Assembly: GCA_963737145.1 (NCBI GenBank)
Contig: CAVTRO010000004.1
Location: 434,001-498,000 of the forward strand
DNA length: 64,000 bases
Direction: 5' to 3'
From: AP-15 sp963737145
GTDB taxonomy: Bacteria; Pseudomonadota; Alphaproteobacteria; ATCC43930; CGMCC-115725
The notes beneath the pieces were generated by a model. That model ran no database searches. It was not told the DNA's origin and saw only the letters and a program-made list of their open reading frames with translations. The position numbers and the translations under genes are program-made. Positions within the stretch are counted from its first letter, which is position 1; every line of letters begins with the position of its first letter. Positions 44,996 through 52,451 of this stretch are shown here, piece by piece.

Positions 44996-45909
44996 TCGCG
45001 GGTGATGCCTTCCGCCTCACCGCCCGCGTCGAAAACACCACGACGTGCGAGCCTTGCGAGATCGTTGATCGCAGCCGAGCGCAGCGCCGCGCCTTTGCCT
45101 CGACGCACACGATCCTCGCGGTGCGCGGCGGGCACTGGGTGTCGCTGATGGACCCGCCGGCGGAGTTGCGGCAAGCCGCCGTTTCCTGCGATAACCAGGG
45201 AACCTGGCCGGTGCTGGTCGGTGAGGCCGGAAGCACCGACGCGCTGCTCTCCTCGCCGATTATCCTTTACGACTATCCGCAAATAGCGCCGGAAAGTCCC
45301 GGCGACTTTTTTGACGGGACCGAGATCGACGAGATGCTGACATTGCGCATCCTCACGATGACAGATGAGGAGAAGCGCGAGATGGCCGCCACCGATCCGC
45401 GGACCCGGGCGCTCCTCGAACGCACCGAAGCCATGACCCGGATGGAGATCGGTCGGCTGCACGGCGCGCTGCGGAGCCCGCGCGCCTTGGGTGGAGACAC
45501 CCTCACCCACCCAGCCTTGCAGGCTGGGTCCCCCCTCTCCCGCATCGCGGAAGTGGGTGCTGACCCCCGGATCGCAGTCCGGGGGGAGGCGGGTGAGGGT
45601 AGCGCCAACTGGTCAGGAATCGACAACAAACCACGGCTTGCGTCTTTGCAGATCGACGGCATCGAGTTGACTGTCGGCGACAGGGTGCGGCTCAACCCGA
45701 AAGGCCGCGCCGACATTATGGATCTGGTGCTCAAGGATCGGGTGGCGGTGATCGAGGCGATCGAGTGCGATTTCGAAGATCGCGTTCACCTGGCGGTGAC
45801 GATCGCTGACGACCCGGGCCGCGAACTCGGCCTTGGCCATATGCCGGGCCACCGTTTCTTCTTCGGGCCCGAGGAGGTGCAGCCGCTGCCCAAAGAGGGC
45901 GCGGAATGA
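44992..45909 (+). CDS. Hydrogenase-cluster accessory protein, C-terminal part, with an in-frame palindromic insert
   Basis: A 305-residue product from GTG 44992. IILYDYPQIAPESPGDFFDGTEIDEMLTLRILTMTD and, near the end, LAVTIADDPGRELGLGHMPGHRFFFGPEEVQPL are the conserved regions of this accessory family. Codons for about residues 170-203 come from a palindromic element (45499-45600) inserted without breaking the frame. The gene overlaps the protease gene by 4 bp. Function is unknown; strict association with group 1h hydrogenases suggests maturation or electron-transfer assembly. Confidence 0.72.
   Translation: MIAGDAFRLTARVENTTTCEPCEIVDRSRAQRRAFASTHTILAVRGGHWVSLMDPPAELRQAAVSCDNQGTWPVLVGEAGSTDALLSSPIILYDYPQIAPESPGDFFDGTEIDEMLTLRILTMTDEEKREMAATDPRTRALLERTEAMTRMEIGRLHGALRSPRALGGDTLTHPALQAGSPLSRIAEVGADPRIAVRGEAGEGSANWSGIDNKPRLASLQIDGIELTVGDRVRLNPKGRADIMDLVLKDRVAVIEAIECDFEDRVHLAVTIADDPGRELGLGHMPGHRFFFGPEEVQPLPKEGAE
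45499..45600. repeat. Palindromic repeat inside a coding region
   Basis: Perfect arms ACCCTCACCC (45499-45508) and GGGTGAGGGT (45591-45600) enclose two hairpins, CCCAGCC-TTGCA-GGCTGGG and CCCCCGGA-TCGCAG-TCCGGGGG. The composition is that of intergenic palindromes common in alphaproteobacteria, but here it is 102 bp long (a multiple of three) and translated as part of the accessory protein. Confidence 0.8.
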
Positions 45910-46478
45910 GCCCGATCCTCGTCGCCGGCGTCGGCAACATTTTCAAGGGCGATGACGGTTTCGGTGTCGCGGTGGTGCAGCGCATGGCCAGGCGCCCGTT
46001 GCCCGCAGGCGTGACGGTAAAGGACTTTGGCATTCGCGGCCTCGATCTGACCTACTCGCTGCTCGACGATTGCGCCGCGGTTGTCCTCGTCGATACCGCG
46101 CAACGCGGCGGGCCGCCGGGCACGGTCTACGTCATCGAGCCGGGGGCCTCCGCTATCGCAGATCCGCAACCCGAGGATCTGCTGTTGTCGGCGCACGAGC
46201 TCGACCCTGAGAAAGTGCTGCGCCTCGCAATGGCATTGGGCAGCAATTTCCGCCGAATCATCCTGGTTGCCTGCGAGCCCGCCAGCTTTGGGGACGAAGA
46301 ATTGGGCGCCATGGAGCTGAGCCCGCCGGTTGCGGCGGCGGTCGCTCCCGCTGCCGATCTGGTGGAAGACGTCGTTCACCAACTGCTTGCTGAGGAGAAC
46401 CCCCGATGGACAGCAGCAACCAATCAGAGCCGAACCGCGGCCACGCTGGCGCGCCCTATCGAGAGCGGGGGGGAATAG
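45906..46478 (+). CDS. [NiFe]-hydrogenase maturation protease (HyaD/HupD family)
   Basis: A 190-residue endopeptidase. The family core is ILVAGVGNIFKGDDGFG (acidic Ni-sensing residue in GDDG), the second acid in DFGIRGLDL and the histidine in SAHELDP. It clips the C-terminal extension of HhyL after Ni insertion, locking the active site. The C-terminal 30 residues are unusually long and basic/polar compared with about 160 residues typical. It overlaps its upstream neighbour by 4 bp and the next small gene by 73 bp. Confidence 0.9.
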   Translation: MSPILVAGVGNIFKGDDGFGVAVVQRMARRPLPAGVTVKDFGIRGLDLTYSLLDDCAAVVLVDTAQRGGPPGTVYVIEPGASAIADPQPEDLLLSAHELDPEKVLRLAMALGSNFRRIILVACEPASFGDEELGAMELSPPVAAAVAPAADLVEDVVHQLLAEENPRWTAATNQSRTAATLARPIESGGE

Positions 46479-46582
46479 GCGGATGGAGCGTATTCGGCAT
46501 CACGATGGGGGTGCTGGTCGCGGCCGCGGTCGCGGTGAACATACCCGACCTGATCCGTTACTTTCGCATCCGCAATATGTGA
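46406..46582 (+). CDS. 58-residue membrane protein (DUF6893-like) in the hydrogenase cluster
   Basis: A small frame from ATG 46406 to TGA 46582. A polar N-terminus (about 25 residues) is followed by one membrane helix (VFGITMGVLVAAAVAVNI) and a basic end PDLIRYFRIRNM. The (P)DxxRYxRIRxM ending is the mark of DUF6893 small proteins of group 1h clusters. The predicted topology puts the basic tail in the cytosol, so it could anchor or tether a soluble hydrogenase. Its TGA overlaps the GTG of hypF (ATGTGA), which supports that it is translated. Confidence 0.75.
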   Translation: MDSSNQSEPNRGHAGAPYRERGGIGGWSVFGITMGVLVAAAVAVNIPDLIRYFRIRNM

Positions 46583-48963
46583 CGCTCGCACCCGGCGAAC
46601 CGCGCGAGGGCAGGTCCGTCAGGGTGCGGGGCCTGGTGCAGGGCGTCGGGTTCCGACCAACGGTTTGGCGGCTGGCGCAGGACTGCGGCATTGCCGGCGA
46701 AGTGTGGAACGACGCCCAGGGAGTCATGATCCAGGCCTGGGGCATCCCCGCCGCGCTCGACGAATTTGTCCATCGCTTGCGCGACAATCCTCCACCCCTC
46801 GCCCGCATCGACACAGTCGAATGCGCTCCGTTGAGCCATGCGCAGTTTCACTCCGGCTTTGACATCGTGGCGAGCCGCGCGGGCATGGCCCAGACCGGCG
46901 TCGTTCCCGACGCCGCAAGCTGCGAGCTGTGCATGGCCGAGATTTTGAGCCCCTCCGACCGGCGGCACCGTTATCCTTTTACCAACTGTACCCATTGCGG
47001 GCCGCGGTTTTCGATCGTCAGCGGGATCCCTTACGATCGGGCCAACACCAGCATGCGGCGGTTCGCCTTATGTCTGGATTGCGCAGCCGAATATGACGAT
47101 CCCGCGGACCGCCGCTTTCATGCGCAGCCGCTGGCTTGCCCCGCTTGCGGCCCGACAATTTGGCTGGAGCGGCTGGGCGACGGGCCTGCGCCGGGAAGCG
47201 CCGATACCGTGGAGACCGCCGCCCGGCTGCTGCTCAGTGGCGCGATTATCGCGATAAAGGGTATTGGCGGCTTTCACCTTGCTTGCGATGCCGGCAATGC
47301 CGCTGTTGTAGAACGGTTGCGTACCCGCAAGCACCGTTACGACAAGCCCTTTGCGCTGATGGCCCGTGACCTCGGCATTGTGCGCCGCTATTGCGCAACG
47401 ACACCGCAGGATGAGAGCCTGTTGCGCAGTCCGGCGGCGCCGATTGTCGTGTTGCCGGCCGGGGGGCGCGACCGGGTGGCGGCGGCAGTGGCGCCCGGCC
47501 AGCGCACGCTCGGCTTTATGCTGCCCTACACGCCGCTTCACCACCTGCTGCTCGAACACATCGAGCAGCCGATCGTGTTAACCAGCGGCAATATTTCCGA
47601 TGAACCGCAATGCATCGGCAATGATGAGGCGCGGTTGAAGCTCGCCGGGATCGCCGATTACGGGCTGTTCCACGACCGCGACATCGTCAACCGCATCGAC
47701 GACTCCGTGACCCGGGTGATGGGCGGGGAAGTTCGGGTGCTGCGGCGGGCGCGCGGCTATGCACCGGCGCCGATTGCGTTGCCGGAGGGCTTCGCGGCAG
47801 CTCCTCCGGTTCTGGCGATGGGCGGCGAACTCAAGAACACCTTCTGCCTCCTCAAGGATGGGCAGGCGATCCTTTCTCAGCATTTGGGCGATCTCGAGGA
47901 GGCCGCGACTTTTGCCGAGTACCGGCGCAGCCTCGCGCTCTACTGCGAGCTGTTCGACCACGCACCTGATATCCTCGCGGTTGACCGCCATTCGCAATAC
48001 CTTTCCAGGCAGCTAGGCCAGGAATGGGCCGCGCGCGACGGTTTGGCGCTGGAGGAGGTTCAGCACCACCACGCGCATATTGCGAGCTGCATGGCCGAGC
48101 ACCGCTTGCCGCTCAATGCCCCGCCGGTCCTCGGCGTCGCTCTCGACGGGCTCGGCTGTGGCGACGACGGCAGCTTATGGGGCGGTGAGTTCCTGATCGC
48201 CGATTATCTCGGCTTCGCTCGCGGCGGCACTTTCAAGCCGGTGGCAATGCCGGGCGGCGCGCAGGCAATGCGCGAGCCGTGGCGCAACACTTTCGCCCAT
48301 CTAGAGGCCGCGCTCGGGCGGGAGCTCTGCCTCGCCGATCATCCCGAACTGGAGCTCGTCCGCTTCCTCGAAACCAAGCCTCTAAGAACCCTGCGGGCAA
48401 TGATCCGCAACAACATCAATTCGCCGCCAGCGAGTTCCTGCGGGAGGCTGTTCGATGCCGTAGCTGCCGCGCTCGGCATCTGCCGCGAGCGAACGAGCTA
48501 CGAGGGGCAGGCAGCGATCGAGCTAGAGGCGTGCGTCGACGAGCAAACCCTGGAGCGCGACGCCGGATACCCGTTTGCGATCGATTTGACTGCGTTCGAT
48601 CTACCCTCATCGCTCGACAGCCGTCCGATGTGGGACGCGCTGCTTGGAGATCTCGCCGAGTGCACGCCGGCACCGATCATGGCGGCACGTTTCCATCGCG
48701 GTCTTGCCGACGCCGTGGTCGAGATGGCTGCGCGGCTCGCGCCCGGAATTGAAACCGCGGTGGTGTCCGGCGGCGCTTTCCAAAACCGCATCTTACTGGA
48801 GCTGGTAATGGAAGGCCTTCGCGCCCGCGGCTTCCGCGTGCTGGCGCCACGTCAGGTGCCCGCTAACGATAACGGCCTGTCCCTCGGTCAGGCGGTGATC
48901 GCCGCGGCGCGCAGGCTCAACCTGGATGACCCCGCAAAACGGCAGGTCCCGCAATGTGCCTAG
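46579..48963 (+). CDS. hypF: Carbamoyltransferase HypF
   Basis: A 794-residue maturation enzyme that activates carbamoyl phosphate and passes the carbamoyl group to HypE for CN ligand synthesis. Domains in order: acylphosphatase (RVRGLVQGVGFRPTVWRLA), two zinc fingers (CELC, CTHCGPRFSI, CLDC, CPACGP), a YrdC-like domain (AIKGIGGFHLACDA, KHRYDKPFALM) and a carbamoyltransferase domain with the HHHAHIASCMAEH metal site and SGGAFQN near the end. GTG at 46579 is chosen as it overlaps the previous stop and precedes the acylphosphatase domain. It overlaps hypC by 10 bp. Confidence 0.95.
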   Translation: MTLAPGEPREGRSVRVRGLVQGVGFRPTVWRLAQDCGIAGEVWNDAQGVMIQAWGIPAALDEFVHRLRDNPPPLARIDTVECAPLSHAQFHSGFDIVASRAGMAQTGVVPDAASCELCMAEILSPSDRRHRYPFTNCTHCGPRFSIVSGIPYDRANTSMRRFALCLDCAAEYDDPADRRFHAQPLACPACGPTIWLERLGDGPAPGSADTVETAARLLLSGAIIAIKGIGGFHLACDAGNAAVVERLRTRKHRYDKPFALMARDLGIVRRYCATTPQDESLLRSPAAPIVVLPAGGRDRVAAAVAPGQRTLGFMLPYTPLHHLLLEHIEQPIVLTSGNISDEPQCIGNDEARLKLAGIADYGLFHDRDIVNRIDDSVTRVMGGEVRVLRRARGYAPAPIALPEGFAAAPPVLAMGGELKNTFCLLKDGQAILSQHLGDLEEAATFAEYRRSLALYCELFDHAPDILAVDRHSQYLSRQLGQEWAARDGLALEEVQHHHAHIASCMAEHRLPLNAPPVLGVALDGLGCGDDGSLWGGEFLIADYLGFARGGTFKPVAMPGGAQAMREPWRNTFAHLEAALGRELCLADHPELELVRFLETKPLRTLRAMIRNNINSPPASSCGRLFDAVAAALGICRERTSYEGQAAIELEACVDEQTLERDAGYPFAIDLTAFDLPSSLDSRPMWDALLGDLAECTPAPIMAARFHRGLADAVVEMAARLAPGIETAVVSGGAFQNRILLELVMEGLRARGFRVLAPRQVPANDNGLSLGQAVIAAARRLNLDDPAKRQVPQCA

Positions 48964-49220
48964 GCATTCCCGGGCAGATCGTCGCGATCAGCGACGCCGG
49001 CAACATGCTGGGGATCGTCGATGTTTCCGGCGTGCGGCGGGAAATCCATCTCGGCTGCATCGTCGATGACGAACACCCGATCGAAACCTGTGTCGGCGAT
49101 TGGGTTCTCGTGCATGTCGGCTTCGCGATGAGCCGCATCGATGAGGCGGAGGCAGCCCAAACTTTGGCCTTGCTCGCCGAATTCGGCGCCATCGAAGACG
49201 AGTTCGGGGGCCGAGCATGA
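48954..49220 (+). CDS. hypC: Hydrogenase chaperone HypC
   Basis: An 88-residue protein starting MCLGIPGQIVAI. The N-terminal Cys2 (after Met) is the iron ligand that holds the Fe(CN)2CO unit between HypD and the large-subunit precursor. The OB-like core GDWVLVHVGFAMSRID is intact and length is typical. It overlaps hypF and the next gene (4 bp), as in most hyp operons. Confidence 0.96.
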   Translation: MCLGIPGQIVAISDAGNMLGIVDVSGVRREIHLGCIVDDEHPIETCVGDWVLVHVGFAMSRIDEAEAAQTLALLAEFGAIEDEFGGRA

Positions 49221-49912
49221 GTAGCGACCGGGAGGACGCGTTGGCCTCTCTCTATCCGTTTCTGTACGGCTCGCGAAAGGACGAGCCGACAGAGAATGCC
49301 GCTCTGCTGCATTCGGTTACCGAAAAGGCTGCTCACAGTATCGAGATCAAGCGGAGCTTTTTTGCGAGCAACGCGGAACGGGTCGTGCTCGCAGCGCGAG
49401 CCATCGCAGAAGTCTATCGGCGGCAGGGCCGGATGTTTGCGATGGGTAACGGCGGGTCGAGTTGTGATGCGGCTCATTTCACCGTCGAATTCCTCCACCC
49501 GATCACCGCGGGCCGTCCGGCGCTCTCGGCGATCAATCTGACCGCCGATGTCGCAATGATGACCGCCGTCGGCAACGATGTCGGGTTCGCCCACGTCTTC
49601 GTGCGCCAGTTGATCTCATTGGCGAGGCAAGGCGACGGCCTGATCGGGTTTTCGACAAGCGGCAATTCCGCCAACCTGATCGCCGCCTTCACCAAGGCCC
49701 GCGAACTCGGGATGACGACAATCGGCATTGCCGGGATGAACGGCGGCGAGATGGCCCGGGAGGGTCTGCTTGACCATTGTCTCGTGGTCGAGACCGACAG
49801 CATTCACCGCATCCAGGAGACCCACGTCGCCCTCTACCACATCCTCTGGGATCTGGTTCACACGATGCTCGCCGACGACCGCGGCCCGCTGAAAGCCGGG
49901 GCGCAGTCATGA
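49217..49912 (+). CDS. SIS-domain sugar isomerase-like protein (GmhA type) within the hyp operon
   Basis: A 231-residue SIS-domain protein. Phosphosugar-binding elements MGNGGSSCDAAHF (about residue 75-88), TADVAMMTAVGND and STSGNSANLIAAF near residue 137 match phosphoheptose isomerase (GmhA). Here it sits between hypC and hypD with 4-bp overlaps on both sides, so it is part of the hydrogenase transcript. No lipopolysaccharide heptose gene is nearby. In group 1h clusters such SIS genes recur; their role in maturation is unknown. Confidence 0.82.
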   Translation: MSSDREDALASLYPFLYGSRKDEPTENAALLHSVTEKAAHSIEIKRSFFASNAERVVLAARAIAEVYRRQGRMFAMGNGGSSCDAAHFTVEFLHPITAGRPALSAINLTADVAMMTAVGNDVGFAHVFVRQLISLARQGDGLIGFSTSGNSANLIAAFTKARELGMTTIGIAGMNGGEMAREGLLDHCLVVETDSIHRIQETHVALYHILWDLVHTMLADDRGPLKAGAQS

Positions 49913-51063
49913 AATACGTCGACGAATTCCGCGATCCGAAAAAAGCCGACCGGCTGCTCCGCGAAATCCACGCGCGTGTCGAGCAGATCCCGGTCTGCCG
50001 CACCCGGCCGTTGCAGATCATGGAAGTCTGCGGCGGCCATACGCATGCGATCTTCAAGTGGGGGCTCGAAGGACTGTTGCCGGACCGCGTCGAGCTGGTG
50101 CATGGCCCGGGTTGTCCGGTCTGCGTGCTGCCGATGGGGCGGGTCGACGATTGCGTCGCATTGGCAGAGCATCCGAACCTGATACTGGCGACCTTCGGCG
50201 ATGCTATCCGCGTGCCCGGCTCGCGCAAAAGCCTGTTGCAGGCGAAGGCGGACGGGGCCGATGTGCGCATCGTCTATTCGCCGCTCGACGCTTTGAAGAT
50301 CGCGCGCGCCCACCCGGACAAGGAGGTCGTCTTTTTCGCCCTCGGCTTCGAAACAACGATGCCGAGCACTGCCTTTACGGTATTGCAGGCGGAGCGCGAG
50401 GGCATTCTGAATTTTTCATTGCTGTGCAATCACATCACGATCATTGCCACGATCAAGGCGATCCTCGACTCGCCCGAGCTGACATTGGACGGCTTTCTCG
50501 GGCCGGGGCATGTCAGCATGGTCATTGGGACAGCGCCCTATGGCTTTATTGCGGAGCATTACAAAAAGCCAATCGTCATCGCCGGGTTCGAGCCTCTCGA
50601 CATTCTGCAGTCGATCGCAATGGTTCTGCGTCAGCTCGTCGAGGAACGCTGTGTCGTCGAAAATCAATACCGACGCATCGTACCCGAGCGGGGCAACGCC
50701 CCGGGACTGGCAGCGATCAGCCACGTCTTCGAATTGCGCGAGTTCTTCGAGTGGCGGGGTCTCGGATCGATCGACCATTCCGGGGTTCGTGTCCGCGCCG
50801 CCTATGCCCGCTACGACGCCGAACGCAAATTCTCGCTGCCCGGGCTGAAGATCGCCGACCCGAAGGCCTGCCAGTGCGGCGAGGTCCTGAAGGGCGTCAT
50901 CAAGCCGTGGCAGTGCAAGGTGTTCGGCGGCGCCTGCACACCCGAGACGCCGCTCGGCGCGCTGATGGTGTCGAGCGAAGGGGCCTGCGCGGCCTATTAC
51001 AATTACGGCGGCGCGCGGGTGGCCGAACCGCGCCGCGCCGTACATCCCGAGGCGGCCGAATGA
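49909..51063 (+). CDS. hypD: Hydrogenase maturation protein HypD
   Basis: A 384-residue iron-sulfur protein that, with HypC, assembles the Fe(CN)2CO unit. Conserved cysteine sites are visible: IMEVCGGHTHAIFK near residue 41, VHGPGCPVCVLPMGR near 70 and the C-terminal [4Fe-4S] motif CQCGEVLKG...CKVFGGACTPETPLGALMVSSEGACAAYY. Length is typical. ATG at 49909 overlaps the SIS gene stop by 4 bp; its own stop overlaps hypE. Confidence 0.96.
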   Translation: MKYVDEFRDPKKADRLLREIHARVEQIPVCRTRPLQIMEVCGGHTHAIFKWGLEGLLPDRVELVHGPGCPVCVLPMGRVDDCVALAEHPNLILATFGDAIRVPGSRKSLLQAKADGADVRIVYSPLDALKIARAHPDKEVVFFALGFETTMPSTAFTVLQAEREGILNFSLLCNHITIIATIKAILDSPELTLDGFLGPGHVSMVIGTAPYGFIAEHYKKPIVIAGFEPLDILQSIAMVLRQLVEERCVVENQYRRIVPERGNAPGLAAISHVFELREFFEWRGLGSIDHSGVRVRAAYARYDAERKFSLPGLKIADPKACQCGEVLKGVIKPWQCKVFGGACTPETPLGALMVSSEGACAAYYNYGGARVAEPRRAVHPEAAE

Positions 51064-52112
51064 CCGCCCTGCGCACCGCGCGCAAGGTGCGCGACACGCG
51101 CATCACTTTGGCGCACGGCAGCGGCGGCAAGGCAATGCACGATCTGATCGACGATGTGTTCGTCAGCACCTTCGACAATGCCGCCTTCGACCCGCTCGAA
51201 GATCAGGCCCGACTGCCGCTCGCCGAGCTGGTCGCGCAGGGCGATCGGCTCGCCTTTACGACCGACTCTTACGTCGTGGACCCACTGTTCTTCGCCGGCG
51301 GCGATATCGGCCGGCTGGCGGTGGCCGGCACAGTCAACGACCTCGCCGTCGGGGGCGCCCGGCCGCTGTTCCTCAGCTGCGCGATCATTGCCGAAGAGGG
51401 GCTCGACATCGCGCTGCTGCGCCGGGTCGCCTGCTCGATGCAGGACACCGCCGTAGAAGCCGGCGTTAAAATAGTTACCGGCGATACCAAAGTCGTGCCG
51501 CGCGGCGCGGTCGACAAGCTGTTCGTCAATACCGCAGGTATCGGCGTCATCGCTGCAGGCCTGTCGATCGCCGCCGACCGCGCGCGGCCGGGTGACGCAA
51601 TACTGGTCAACGGCACAATCGGGGACCACGGAGTCGCCATTTTGCAGGAGCGAGCGGATCTCGGGCTCGCGGCCAAAATCGCCAGCGATTGTCAGCCGCT
51701 GAACGGGCTGATTGCGGCTTTGTTGAAGTCTTGCACCGAGGTGCACTGCTTGCGCGACGCCACCCGCGGCGGGGTGGCGACTGTCCTCAACGAATTTGCC
51801 GCGGCCTCGCGGCTGTGCCTGCGGATCCGCGAGACCGCTCTGCCGATCCGCGACGAGGTCAGGGGTGTCTGTGAGCTGCTCGGTCTCGACCCGCTCTACA
51901 TTGCCAACGAAGGAAAATTCGTCGCGATCGTGCCCGGCCGGAATGCCGATCGCGCCTTGGCGGCGCTGCAATCGCATCCCGCCGGGCGGCAAGCCGCGAT
52001 CATCGGCGAAGTCGCGCAGACGCCGGAGGAAACGGTGTTGCTGACCACCCCGTTTGGCGGCTCGCGCATCCTCGACATGCTAGTCGGCGAGCAGCTGCCG
52101 CGAATCTGTTGA
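51060..52112 (+). CDS. hypE: Hydrogenase maturation protein HypE
   Basis: A 350-residue PurM-like dehydratase that converts a C-terminal thiocarboxamide to thiocyanate as CN donor. AHGSGGKAMHDLIDDVF and TTDSYVVDPLFFAGGDIG form the ATP site; the invariant acceptor is the terminal Cys of PRIC. Length and ends are intact. Its ATG overlaps hypD's TGA. It works with HypF, whose gene lies upstream in the same run. Confidence 0.96.
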   Translation: MTALRTARKVRDTRITLAHGSGGKAMHDLIDDVFVSTFDNAAFDPLEDQARLPLAELVAQGDRLAFTTDSYVVDPLFFAGGDIGRLAVAGTVNDLAVGGARPLFLSCAIIAEEGLDIALLRRVACSMQDTAVEAGVKIVTGDTKVVPRGAVDKLFVNTAGIGVIAAGLSIAADRARPGDAILVNGTIGDHGVAILQERADLGLAAKIASDCQPLNGLIAALLKSCTEVHCLRDATRGGVATVLNEFAAASRLCLRIRETALPIRDEVRGVCELLGLDPLYIANEGKFVAIVPGRNADRALAALQSHPAGRQAAIIGEVAQTPEETVLLTTPFGGSRILDMLVGEQLPRIC

Positions 52113-52121
52113 GGGCGGGGC

Positions 52122-52451
52122 GTGCACGAACTCGGCATCGCGCAGAGCATCGTCGAGATGGTCGGTGAACGGGCCGGCGAGGCGCGCGTCCACCGGCTCA
52201 CCCTGGTGATCGGCCGGCTCTCGGGGGTGATTCCGGATGCGCTGCGCTTTTGCTTCGATATCTGCACCGAGGGCACCGTGCTCGAAGGTGCGATCCTCGA
52301 AATCCTCGAGCCCGCGGGGCGTGGGCGGTGCCCGGACTGTGGACGGGAGCAGGAAATGAAGTCGCTTTTTGATATGTGCATTTGCGGCGCCACTGGTCTC
52401 GACTGCATCGCAGGCGACGAGATGCGGATCAAAGAAATGGAGATGGCGTGA
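52122..52451 (+). CDS. hypA: Nickel chaperone HypA
   Basis: A 109-residue protein starting (GTG) MHELGIAQSIVEMV; the first His is the nickel ligand. A zinc site is formed by CPDCGREQEM and, further on, CICGATGLDC. The C-C-C-C spacing is CxxC-x(12)-CxC, slightly unlike the usual CxxC...CxxC, so the second half of the zinc knuckle is non-standard. It delivers nickel with HypB. It overlaps hypB by 1 bp. Confidence 0.93.
   Translation: MHELGIAQSIVEMVGERAGEARVHRLTLVIGRLSGVIPDALRFCFDICTEGTVLEGAILEILEPAGRGRCPDCGREQEMKSLFDMCICGATGLDCIAGDEMRIKEMEMA

Noticed and set aside
49217..49912. gmhA as a lipopolysaccharide heptose gene
   Set aside because: The SIS motifs fit, but it is embedded by overlaps between hypC and hypD, and no heptose pathway gene is near. 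The symbol was therefore not used.
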